Source of the DNA: a virus
IMG/VR virus record: IMGVR_UViG_3300009311_000072
Coordinates: 1-41,282 of that record
Length of the DNA stretch: 41,282 bases
Strand: one strand, 5' to 3'
Shown here piece after piece: positions 16,337-24,124 of this stretch. The position numbers and the translations under genes were made by a program. The notes under the pieces are model-generated. The model saw only the letters and a program-made list of their open reading frames with translations. It was not told where the DNA came from and ran no database searches. Positions within the stretch are counted from its first letter, which is position 1. Each line of letters starts with the position of its first letter.

Positions 16337-17044
16337 ATGTACATATCATCAGTAGGAAATATAATGGAGGAAGCAGCTACTCGTCTAAATGAAGTATCGG
16401 CAGACGAATCAGATGTTTACTCCAATTGGGTTAACCTCTGTACAAGGGATATTCAGCTTTCATTCCCGCAAGCTCCTTTTTTATATGCTTCGGCAGATCG
16501 GACTTTATCCGCCAGCACTAGACAATACACGAACTTACCTAGTGATTTTGAAAAAATGATAACTATCGTGTATCCGGCCGGAGACGTGAAAATGAAGTAT
16601 TTAACAGAGGAAGAGTTTACTGCTCTACAGCCTTCAGCTTCTGAAACCGGGACACCAAGTGTATTCACTATACATGGAGCCGAGGCGGCCGCAAACCAAC
16701 AAGTTGAATTTTATCCAGTTCCTGGATCAGCATTAACAGTTAATTATCAGTACAGGAGATTACTGACCGATGTATCGGCTCAGTCAGCAGCTCCCCCAAT
16801 TCCTATAAAGTGGAGGGAGCTTTATGTTTTATATTTAGAAAAGATGGGTCTTCGCAGGCGTGAGGATTATACTCAGGCCGAATTGGTCGAAGCGAAGTAC
16901 GAACAGATGAAACAACAAATGATCGATGACTTCAAACGTAGAACGGAGGAGCCATGGAGAATTAAATCTATTCGTGAATTTACCCAATCTAATAGACAAT
17001 ATGGAGATGAGATTGTTGACCTCTTTTGGGGTAATGACAATTAA
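16337..17044 (+). CDS. Head-tail adaptor candidate (P22 gp4-like)
   Basis: The 235-residue protein is mostly helical: IMEEAATRLNEVSADESDVYSNWVNLCTRDI near the N-terminus, a beta-rich centre, then PPIPIKWRELYVLYLEKMGLRRREDY and a long KYEQMKQQMIDDFKRR helix. Size and pattern fit the adaptor ring that binds under the portal in short-tailed phages. The true start may be ATG 16364, which has AGGA seven bases upstream. Starting at 16337 would place the start codon directly on the terminator T-run. It is the first gene after the cassette, resuming the morphogenesis order. Confidence 0.65.
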   Translation: MYISSVGNIMEEAATRLNEVSADESDVYSNWVNLCTRDIQLSFPQAPFLYASADRTLSASTRQYTNLPSDFEKMITIVYPAGDVKMKYLTEEEFTALQPSASETGTPSVFTIHGAEAAANQQVEFYPVPGSALTVNYQYRRLLTDVSAQSAAPPIPIKWRELYVLYLEKMGLRRREDYTQAELVEAKYEQMKQQMIDDFKRRTEEPWRIKSIREFTQSNRQYGDEIVDLFWGNDN

Positions 17045-17052
17045 CTAAAATT

Positions 17053-17367
17053 ATGTCATTAAAATCAGAACAAGAAGTTGTAAATAGAGAATACGACGGT
17101 GGAGAATGGAGTAATATAATCACCTCTGGTGGAAACCAGTCAGTAGTTACTGGCAGTGGTAGATTGCATGGGATTATGTTCAATGCAGCGCCAACTAGTG
17201 CCGGTAGAATATTTGATGGGACTACATCAGCAGGAAGTACTATTGCTAGCTGGCCAGCATCACTTGCGGCCGGAACATTCTACAGATATAACCTTAAATA
17301 CAGTACCGGATTAGTAGTAAGTGCCGGATCAGCTGATACCGACATAACTGTCATCTATTTTAAGTAA
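17053..17367 (+). CDS. Small beta-rich virion protein candidate
   Basis: The 104-residue protein is rich in Ser, Gly, Ala and Thr, with alternating hydrophobic strands (GRLHGIMFNAAPTSAGRIF, FYRYNLKYSTGLVVSAG, DITVIYFK). It has no cysteine or signal peptide. This looks like a single beta-sandwich domain, similar in feel to the C-terminal end of the repeat fibre two genes downstream. It lies between the adaptor and tail genes, so a decoration or tail role is likely but not proven. Confidence 0.6.
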   Translation: MSLKSEQEVVNREYDGGEWSNIITSGGNQSVVTGSGRLHGIMFNAAPTSAGRIFDGTTSAGSTIASWPASLAAGTFYRYNLKYSTGLVVSAGSADTDITVIYFK

Positions 17368-17368
17368 A

Positions 17369-17812
17369 ATGGATATACAACCACATGCAGTACCAGCTCC
17401 GCCTGCACCAGCGACTCAATTAGGAAGTGATGAGGAAAAGACAGAAGAGAAAGGATCTGGTGTAGTAGCTCCTGCTGAAACATCAGCAGAAGTTCCATTT
17501 ACTCAATATGAGCAAATGAAAGGCGAACCTTATACAATCCGATATTTTGGATTACAAGATTGGAATTTCTTTTTAAAGAATCCTCATTTTGATGAATCAG
17601 GTATAGGTAGTAAGGTTAGGTATGTTGAAAAATTTGTCAGCAATGAAATAGATAGAAAAAATCTCTACGACTCTCCAGAAAGTTATCGTGCAATAATGAA
17701 CGATATCAAAACAAAACTTAACATTGGACCATTAGACAGAAGTGACCTTGTTTTTGATAAGATCCACGGATTTATCAAAAGCATTAGGGGCAAGTCTGCC
17801 TATGGTAAATAA
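17369..17812 (+). CDS. Hypothetical protein in tail cluster
   Basis: The 147-residue protein has a Pro/Ala-rich and acidic N-terminal 45 residues (PAPPAPATQLG) and then a folded part with YTIRYFGLQDWNFFLKNPHFD and a helical C-terminus (LDRSDLVFDKIHGFIKS). It starts one base after the previous stop. No family was recognised. Its place in the cluster suggests a minor tail or connector protein. Confidence 0.55.
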   Translation: MDIQPHAVPAPPAPATQLGSDEEKTEEKGSGVVAPAETSAEVPFTQYEQMKGEPYTIRYFGLQDWNFFLKNPHFDESGIGSKVRYVEKFVSNEIDRKNLYDSPESYRAIMNDIKTKLNIGPLDRSDLVFDKIHGFIKSIRGKSAYGK

Positions 17813-17814
17813 AT

Positions 17815-19116
17815 ATGTACGGAGATGCAAACAGTCCAAAAAGAGATGATTTCTACGACATACATGAGTGGAACCTCGACAAGACGGTAAAACCTCATGT
17901 AATGGTTCGTGGGATCATGGGTAAAGATGCCGCTGGCACATGGCAGTATGGTCTTGTTAGTGCTTCTAACAGAAGGATCATGGTGTCTGGAACACTTGAT
18001 GCCACAATTTCTTTTAATGCAGATGCTGCCAACAACCGCGTATCTGCTGTTCAAGAGGATGCATCTAGTCTAATGATGAGTGGTAGATCAGCAGATGCCG
18101 CTTTATTTAGAGTTAGTTCCATAGGCGGTACAGCCGGAGACAATGTAATGGTCGATGGTCTTGATCAAACTCTGTCAGCTATGCTCGTATCATCGAGAAG
18201 CGTAGATTTTAGTGCATTAGCTTTATCGGCAACACCTCAATTAATGGTAAGGCCAGGGACTGAAGATGCTGCAGAAGTAAGGGTATCCAGTTTTTCTAAC
18301 GATGGTGCATTAATGAGAGTATCCGGGGTGCAAGGAGATGCTGGAGTATTCCTAGTCAGCGCAAAACAGGGAGACGCAGCTCTATTGAGGGTATCATCTA
18401 TAATTGACAATGGATCTATTTCTGCAATGCAGGGGGATGCAGCAAACCTTATGGTTTCTGCCAAGTCTGATGATGGGGCTCTATTTAGAGTATCATCATT
18501 AGGACCTATTTCTGCTAACCAATCGTTATCAGCCAGAATACTAGAAGGCACAGCATTTATAGGACAAGTATCATCAACCCTCAAAGCTGGGACAGCTAAC
18601 ATAGGATATGTATCAGCTGTAGTAGATAACGGATCAGTATCAGCTAAGCAAAGCGATGCTGCTAATTTGATGGTTTCTGGTAAGTCAGCCGACGGAGCAT
18701 TGTTCAGAGTATCCGCTGTTCAAGATGGAGGTGCGGCTCTTAATGTATCAGCTAAATCCGCTGATGGAGCATTACTAAGAACATCCGCTCTACCGGGGCC
18801 GATGGCAACATTCTTTACCTCTGCATTTGATATAGGGACAGGATCAGGAGTAGCTGTAGTAAATGGTGCAGCTAGTAAAGTTATTAAGGTATATGCAATT
18901 CAAGCAACCTTAAACGCTTCTGGTGGAATTAAATGGCGATCAGGATCAACTGAATTACAGGGGATCACTCGATTGTCAGCTTCCGCAGGTTACGTTATGT
19001 GTGTGAATCCGCCTGCCTATGTCATCGCAACTACCTCAGCTGGACAAGACCTCAATTTAGTATTAAGCGCAACCTCGGTTTCGGCTTCAGGTTGGGTTGC
19101 TGGTTGGAGCGAATAA
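17815..19116 (+). CDS. Ser/Ala-rich repeat fibre-like protein
   Basis: The 433-residue protein has three parts. The N-terminal 70 residues are a probable anchor (DDFYDIHEWNLDKTVKPHVMVRGIMG). Residues about 75-325 contain a degenerate repeat built on VSAKSxDGALFRVSS and QGDAANLMVS, very rich in Ser, Ala, Asp and Gly. The last 100 residues are a beta-rich domain (VIKVYAIQATLNAS, GIKWRSGSTELQG, ending SGWVAGWSE). No enzyme motif was seen. The layout fits a trimeric fibre or a surface protein with a capping domain. Its many exposed Ser and Thr residues make it a plausible O-glycan acceptor for the upstream cassette (inference). Confidence 0.7.
   Translation: MYGDANSPKRDDFYDIHEWNLDKTVKPHVMVRGIMGKDAAGTWQYGLVSASNRRIMVSGTLDATISFNADAANNRVSAVQEDASSLMMSGRSADAALFRVSSIGGTAGDNVMVDGLDQTLSAMLVSSRSVDFSALALSATPQLMVRPGTEDAAEVRVSSFSNDGALMRVSGVQGDAGVFLVSAKQGDAALLRVSSIIDNGSISAMQGDAANLMVSAKSDDGALFRVSSLGPISANQSLSARILEGTAFIGQVSSTLKAGTANIGYVSAVVDNGSVSAKQSDAANLMVSGKSADGALFRVSAVQDGGAALNVSAKSADGALLRTSALPGPMATFFTSAFDIGTGSGVAVVNGAASKVIKVYAIQATLNASGGIKWRSGSTELQGITRLSASAGYVMCVNPPAYVIATTSAGQDLNLVLSATSVSASGWVAGWSE
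18035..18795 (+). repeat. Internal degenerate repeats within fibre gene
   Basis: Protein-level repeats of roughly 13-20 residues alternate two units: one like SAKQGDAANLMV and one like SAKSADGALFRVS. The clearest copies lie at about 18350-18510 and 18640-18790. DNA copies have diverged at synonymous sites, so the array is old rather than recently expanded. This kind of array can lengthen or shorten a fibre by recombination. Confidence 0.65.
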
Positions 19117-19129
19117 TAACAGAACCAAC

Positions 19130-20716
19130 ATGGAAGAGCTTAAAGAAAAACGTAGACTGAATACGAAAGTCTTTGATAATAAAGATGGGTCTTTTACAAT
19201 GAATGCTCATGCTGGACATATCCATTATAAAGATTTAAATACTCAAAAGTTAAGAGGAATCGATAATAATTTAGTTAAAAAAGGGAATCACTATTTAATG
19301 GACAAGGCATCTTATCATTTAAGAGCACCTATTTTCAGTGATGAATTTATTAAGTTTGATAATAGATTTGAAGGTGCTCAACATAGTATAGAATTTAGAC
19401 CTGTTGGTGAAAAGAAAGAATATATTAAAACTGACAAATGTCATCTCTTGGCTAAAAATGTTTTTGGTCAGGGAATTGATTTAGAATTAGCTGCTGGTTG
19501 GAACTCATTCAGAAAAGAAGTTATTATCAATGAAAAACCAGCCGATTTAACCAAAGATTTAGAGTTTAAGTTTGAAATTAAGGCAGATGGATTGAAATTA
19601 AAATATGCTCCTTATCAATTAGATCAGGCAACTTTAGATAAGATAATTCCATTAGAAGAAAGATGCTATAAAACACTCAAAGATAGATTAACGCAATTAG
19701 CTGAAAAGAATAGAGACGGTTTCAATGAAACCGATCAGCAAGAATGGAAAGATATTAAAAACGAAAGGGAATTTTTAGTCGGCAAAATAGACCGATTAAG
19801 AAGAAAGGTTTGGGATAAAACAAATCAAAGAGAAACTATTTTAGATATTTGGTTTGATGATGATTTTGGAAAGAGAAGTTGGTTTAGACGGTTTATTGTT
19901 TGGGATAGTGAGGGGAATGCTCAAAAGATTAAAATTAGATTAACCCGAGAAAATGGCAAGCTCTTTTTAATAAAAATAATTCCAAAAAAGTTTTTAGAAA
20001 AAGCAATTTATCCTATTAGGACAGATACAACTACGAGCTATTATACAGGGGCTGGCGATGGAGTAATATTTAGCGGATATAGTAGTACAGCTTGGGATAC
20101 AATTCACGATGCGACAACAACAAATCAAGCAAGCGATGTTCATGATACAGATACTTCGGTAGAAATAGCCGGTGTGAGTAGGTATGATAATGCGTCCCCA
20201 CCCGATATTAATATCAGGCGAGGTTTCTTGCCCGTTGATACTTCTGGATTGCCTGACAATGCTATTATTAGCGCGGCTACTATGAATCTGTATGTGATAA
20301 GTGAAGATCACGGCGATGATGACGCTCAGGCATATCTTGTTATAGTTGGCGAAACTTCACAAGCAGTGACAAATGCTTTAACCAGAGAGGATTATGATCA
20401 ATGCGGAGCAATAGATAATCCGACCGAAGGAAGCGATCAACTTTCACTTAATGGCATGGCAACGGGGCAATATGTTGCTTGGACTTTGGATGCGACTGGC
20501 AGAGGTTGGATTTCTAAAACTGGATTTACAATGTTAGGCATGAGAGAGGGTCATGATGTTGAGGATATTACTATTGCTGTTATAGGACATAATCGGGCAA
20601 CAATCCGTTTTTCTGAATACGCCGATACCGGTTCAGACCCATATTTAAGTGTAACTTATACAGAGCCTGCCGGAGTAGCTTCAGGATCAAAAATGATGTT
20701 AGGAATAGGAACATAA
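19130..20716 (+). CDS. Fibre or adhesin with DNRLRE/CBM96-like C-terminal domain
   Basis: The 528-residue protein has an N-terminal part with HAGHIHYKD and a central region with a coiled-coil-like stretch (EERCYKTLKDRLTQLAEKNRDG). The C-terminal 190 residues have the pattern of DNRLRE/CBM96-type carbohydrate-binding domains: RRGFLPVDTSGLPDNAIISAATMNLYVI followed much later by DPYLSVTYTEP. The wording R-G-F-L-x-x-D-T-S-x-L-P, A-x-I-x-S-A-T, L-x-V-T-Y-T is characteristic. ATG 19130 is preferred; an earlier in-frame start at 19097 overlaps the fibre gene. It probably binds a surface glycan. The composition in the first two thirds is more AT-rich and Lys-rich than in the neighbours. Confidence 0.7.
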   Translation: MEELKEKRRLNTKVFDNKDGSFTMNAHAGHIHYKDLNTQKLRGIDNNLVKKGNHYLMDKASYHLRAPIFSDEFIKFDNRFEGAQHSIEFRPVGEKKEYIKTDKCHLLAKNVFGQGIDLELAAGWNSFRKEVIINEKPADLTKDLEFKFEIKADGLKLKYAPYQLDQATLDKIIPLEERCYKTLKDRLTQLAEKNRDGFNETDQQEWKDIKNEREFLVGKIDRLRRKVWDKTNQRETILDIWFDDDFGKRSWFRRFIVWDSEGNAQKIKIRLTRENGKLFLIKIIPKKFLEKAIYPIRTDTTTSYYTGAGDGVIFSGYSSTAWDTIHDATTTNQASDVHDTDTSVEIAGVSRYDNASPPDINIRRGFLPVDTSGLPDNAIISAATMNLYVISEDHGDDDAQAYLVIVGETSQAVTNALTREDYDQCGAIDNPTEGSDQLSLNGMATGQYVAWTLDATGRGWISKTGFTMLGMREGHDVEDITIAVIGHNRATIRFSEYADTGSDPYLSVTYTEPAGVASGSKMMLGIGT

Positions 20717-20717
20717 T

Positions 20718-22142
20718 ATGTTAAAACCAAAAATTACAATTGAAGGATTTGATAGAGGATTAATACCTAGCCCAACTGAACAAGTTAAGAATGCTTTTAA
20801 TATGTGTTCAGGGATAGATATATTTAAGAATCCTGGAATTTTACAAATATCAAAAAAATTAGATGCAATGGATGAAGCTGCCTCAACAGATGATATAACC
20901 GATACAATAAAATGGATGGTTAAATATAGTAATGATAATAAAGTGTATGGATTAGGAAATGGTAGAATTTATGATTACAATAATACAGTAGCAAACAAAT
21001 GGTCTTTAGTTCACACTGATGCTAATAGTGGTGTGGGGAACGGAATGTTAGAGTTTAATGGAAATCTTTATTGGGCATCTAATGCTAATTTAGGACAATG
21101 GACAGGTGCGGCCTGGACTGATTCGCATCAAGCGTTTACAGCAGATGATAATGCTTGGCATCCAATGGTTATATATAGAGGGAAGTTAACAATAGGAGAT
21201 GGAAGATACATTGCGACATTAGATTCGTCTGGCACATGGAAAGCGACAGCATTAACCTTGCCTGATGGGTATAGGGTCAAGACTTTAGAAGTATATGGAG
21301 ATAGATTAATTATTGGTACATGGAGAGGGACAGCTGTCTATGATCAATCGGAAGCAACTATTTTTAGATGGGATGGAGTAGATCCAACATACGAACATGC
21401 TTTAACAATTAAAGAAGCTGGAGTGCATGCAATGAAAGTATGGAGAAATATGTTAATTGTTTTTGCAGGAGTTAAGGGAAATATATACGCATACGATGGA
21501 TCAGCTTTAATTAAGATAGCCCAGATTCCTGATTTTGGTGCGGACACAGGGAGATTTGCTGTCGTTTATCCGGGGGCAGTAGGAGAATATATGGGGAACC
21601 TAGTATTTGGATTTTCTGCTGGGACAAGCTCATCTGATATGGCTCCTTATTATGGAATATATATGTTAGGACAAGCTACGCCGAACGGTCCGATAGCTCT
21701 CGTTAAGAGTCATAACATGTCAGCAGGAGATCAAAATGACACAGTGGTAGGTGCAATTTTACAAGCAGGTACAAATGTTTTCTGGGCATCATTTAAATAT
21801 AGCACAACCTATGGTGTAGATAAGATAGACCCAGGTAATATTTTAACATCAGGAGTTTATTTTGAATCACAGATATATAATTTAGTACCATCTCATCGCA
21901 AAGAGCTAGTCAATGGTATTGAGGCAGTGTTTAATGGAACTCTACATTCTAGTGAAAGTTTCGTTATTAAATATAAATTGGATGGTGCCTCTAGTTGGTC
22001 GACATTAGGGACCATTACAAGCGCTAATCAATTTGATATACTAAGAGGTATAAGAGCAAGAGCTAAAGTTATTCAGGTGAGAGGAGAGCCTGATGGTTCA
22101 ACAACAAATACGCCTGAATTAATTAGAGTAAACATTTATTAA
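20718..22142 (+). CDS. Beta-propeller tail hub/nozzle candidate (P22 gp10-like)
   Basis: The 474-residue protein is almost all beta-strand. It has repeated blade-like units (KVYGLGNGRIYDYNN, NLYWASNANLGQWTG, RLIIGTWRGTAVYD, NIYAYDGSALIKIAQIPDFG, LVFGFSAGT) and an N-terminal segment GFDRGLIPSPTEQVKNAF. Length and fold resemble the P22 gp10 tail hub, which joins adaptor and tail needle. The gene starts one base after the previous stop and ends one base before the next. The assignment is inferred from blade pattern, size and position. Confidence 0.65.
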   Translation: MLKPKITIEGFDRGLIPSPTEQVKNAFNMCSGIDIFKNPGILQISKKLDAMDEAASTDDITDTIKWMVKYSNDNKVYGLGNGRIYDYNNTVANKWSLVHTDANSGVGNGMLEFNGNLYWASNANLGQWTGAAWTDSHQAFTADDNAWHPMVIYRGKLTIGDGRYIATLDSSGTWKATALTLPDGYRVKTLEVYGDRLIIGTWRGTAVYDQSEATIFRWDGVDPTYEHALTIKEAGVHAMKVWRNMLIVFAGVKGNIYAYDGSALIKIAQIPDFGADTGRFAVVYPGAVGEYMGNLVFGFSAGTSSSDMAPYYGIYMLGQATPNGPIALVKSHNMSAGDQNDTVVGAILQAGTNVFWASFKYSTTYGVDKIDPGNILTSGVYFESQIYNLVPSHRKELVNGIEAVFNGTLHSSESFVIKYKLDGASSWSTLGTITSANQFDILRGIRARAKVIQVRGEPDGSTTNTPELIRVNIY

Positions 22143-22143
22143 A

Positions 22144-22335
22144 ATGGCTAAAATATTTAAAAAAACTAATAAAGATACTATCGAAGAAGAAGTCATAGTA
22201 CAGAGGACAGAAAAAGTAGTCCATAGTATTAAGGATTTGAAAAGGAATAGAAAAGAACATAAAGAAAGAATTAAATATCATCAAGAAAGACTTGAGTGGA
22301 TTGATAATATATTAAAATCGGCAGGAGAAAAATAA
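22144..22335 (+). CDS. Small coiled-coil protein
   Basis: The 63-residue protein is nearly all helix with heptad-like spacing (VVHSIKDLKRNRKEHKERIKYHQERLEWIDNIL). It is strongly charged with no cysteine or membrane segment. It probably multimerises as a linker or chaperone of tail assembly. The TAATG overlap with the next gene suggests coupled translation. Confidence 0.6.
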   Translation: MAKIFKKTNKDTIEEEVIVQRTEKVVHSIKDLKRNRKEHKERIKYHQERLEWIDNILKSAGEK

Positions 22336-22763
22336 TGGATAAATTAGAACAACACGAACATACAGGCACAGATAGTAGGAAAGTGTCTTTTAAGAATTTA
22401 AAAGATAAGCCGCTTCAGATTAAAAAAAGTGCAATACCAGTAGACTTATCAGGTGCAGCAACAACTCAAGTGATACTTCATTTAGAAACAGAAGCAGCGC
22501 AGATTATTAGAGCATTTATTTTATATTTTGAAGCAAGCTCGGCTGATGCTGGAATTACCTTAGAAGTAGGGAAAGAATCAGACAGAAATTATTTCTATAC
22601 CGGAACGTCCGGAACATCTAAAAGTCAATGGGATGTTGATGAATTAACATTATTAAAAGATGATTTAGATGCAGGAGATACGCTAACATTTTATTCTCCA
22701 GGTGGAAAAACAGGAACTGGAGAAGCTATACTCGTAATAGAGTACGTAACATTTAAGCAATAA
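22335..22763 (+). CDS. Small beta-sandwich virion protein with HEHTGTDS motif
   Basis: The 142-residue protein begins with HEHTGTDSRKVSFKNL, a short His-rich motif (HxHxGxDSxK) that recurs in phage tail and fibre proteins. A beta-rich body follows (IIRAFILYFEASSADAGITLEVG, TLTFYSPGGKTGTGEAILVIEYV). It looks like a jelly-roll domain. It may sit on the tail hub or fibre. No enzymatic residues were recognised. Confidence 0.62.
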   Translation: MDKLEQHEHTGTDSRKVSFKNLKDKPLQIKKSAIPVDLSGAATTQVILHLETEAAQIIRAFILYFEASSADAGITLEVGKESDRNYFYTGTSGTSKSQWDVDELTLLKDDLDAGDTLTFYSPGGKTGTGEAILVIEYVTFKQ

Positions 22764-22764
22764 T

Positions 22765-24123
22765 ATGCCAAACAAACCAATTACAGATTTAATAATAGAT
22801 CCTAAAACCGGCTTACCTAAAAAAAGGGATGAGATTAATATTCCTTTAGGATTTGAACCTACAGCAAGTCAATTAAAATTAGCTGGCCTGACTGGAACGC
22901 CTGCAGTTGGACCACAACCAGCTCCAGGAACTCCAACTCCAACTATACCAGCATCGGTCGCTAAACCAACGGGAGTAGCTAAAGTTGATTATGGTAATCT
23001 AGTTAATAGAAATGGAGCTATTGTAGACATAAAGACCGGCAAACAATATTCTAGTAATGAACAGTTAGCGGCTGATCTAGGAATACCCCCTCATCAGATT
23101 GACTGGACTAAGATAAATCCAGAAGGAGGAACCCCAGGACAAAACATATTAGCTGGATTAGGGGTAGAAACTGGGGTGGCCGCAGGAGGTGGATTAGATG
23201 CGCAAAGTATTCAGGATATCATGAAGTTATTTCAGCCTCAAGAAACAGAGGATCAGAAAAAGTTTAGAGAACAGCAACAAGGAACATTAGACAGATTAAT
23301 TAATTTAGAGAAAGATTTAGCCAAAGCAAAAACACCGACCCCTGAATTAGCATCTTTGAGGAAATCTATTGCGGAGCAACAAAAAGTTTTAGAGGAACTA
23401 ACCCCTGAATCTTTTTTGGAAACAGAACCAGGACTTAAAGATGTAGGAATTACCCAAGCCGGGCTAGAAAGAAGAGTGGCCGCGGCCAGGGACCCTATCG
23501 CTAGGACTCTATCTAATCTATTAACCTCTCATTCATTACTGGCGGAAGAACAACAAAGGGAAATTGCAGGATTAACTGCTGAACAGGCATCTTTGCAAAA
23601 TATAACCCAACTTAGAGAATCTATTTCAAAACTAAAACCTGAAGCTTTTGAATTACCAGAATCAATCCAATCTAAGATACTCGAGGCAAAACTATTCCCT
23701 AAGACTGGAGAATTACTATCAGTCAGCGAAGCTGCTAAATTAGGAGTACCATATGGAACTACTAAAGCTCAAGCAGTAGGAATGGAAGTGCCCGAAGCTG
23801 AACAAATATCTACATTCACAGATGAGAGAGGAGTGGTAACAGCAGTTAATAAAAGAACTAGCGAAATACTATGGCAGAAACAAATAGGTAGAGCTGGAAC
23901 TGCTGGGCCAAACATTTCTGTAAATACTATTACCGATCCTGTAACCGGAGCTCCTAATGTAATAGAGATTAAGAATAAAGATACCGGCACAGTGGAATAT
24001 AGAGATATAACCACTGGAGAAATAGTTGACCCATCAGAAGTACAAATTAAAGAGCCAAAGGATTCACTGGAGCAATTTATTGATAGTGTAGTCGGTGATA
24101 TCCTCGGCGAAGTAGGACTATAA
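22765..24123 (+). CDS. Large Pro-rich and coiled-coil virion protein candidate
   Basis: The 452-residue protein starts with a Pro/Thr-rich segment (PQPAPGTPTPTIPAS). A Gly-rich linker follows, then a long coiled-coil region at about 155-300 (LDRLINLEKDLAKAKTPTPELASLRKSIAEQQ, split by loops). The C-terminal third is beta-rich (TAVNKRTSEILWQKQIG, TGTVEYRDITTGEIVD). It lies directly before the giant internal protein gene, where other podovirus-like phages encode internal or ejection proteins. No family was recognised with certainty. Confidence 0.55.
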   Translation: MPNKPITDLIIDPKTGLPKKRDEINIPLGFEPTASQLKLAGLTGTPAVGPQPAPGTPTPTIPASVAKPTGVAKVDYGNLVNRNGAIVDIKTGKQYSSNEQLAADLGIPPHQIDWTKINPEGGTPGQNILAGLGVETGVAAGGGLDAQSIQDIMKLFQPQETEDQKKFREQQQGTLDRLINLEKDLAKAKTPTPELASLRKSIAEQQKVLEELTPESFLETEPGLKDVGITQAGLERRVAAARDPIARTLSNLLTSHSLLAEEQQREIAGLTAEQASLQNITQLRESISKLKPEAFELPESIQSKILEAKLFPKTGELLSVSEAAKLGVPYGTTKAQAVGMEVPEAEQISTFTDERGVVTAVNKRTSEILWQKQIGRAGTAGPNISVNTITDPVTGAPNVIEIKNKDTGTVEYRDITTGEIVDPSEVQIKEPKDSLEQFIDSVVGDILGEVGL

Positions 24124-24124
24124 A

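Noticed and set aside
18035-18795. CRISPR-like array because of repeated segments.
   Set aside because: Repeats are protein-level, degenerate and in phase inside a long coding frame; no constant spacer length is present.
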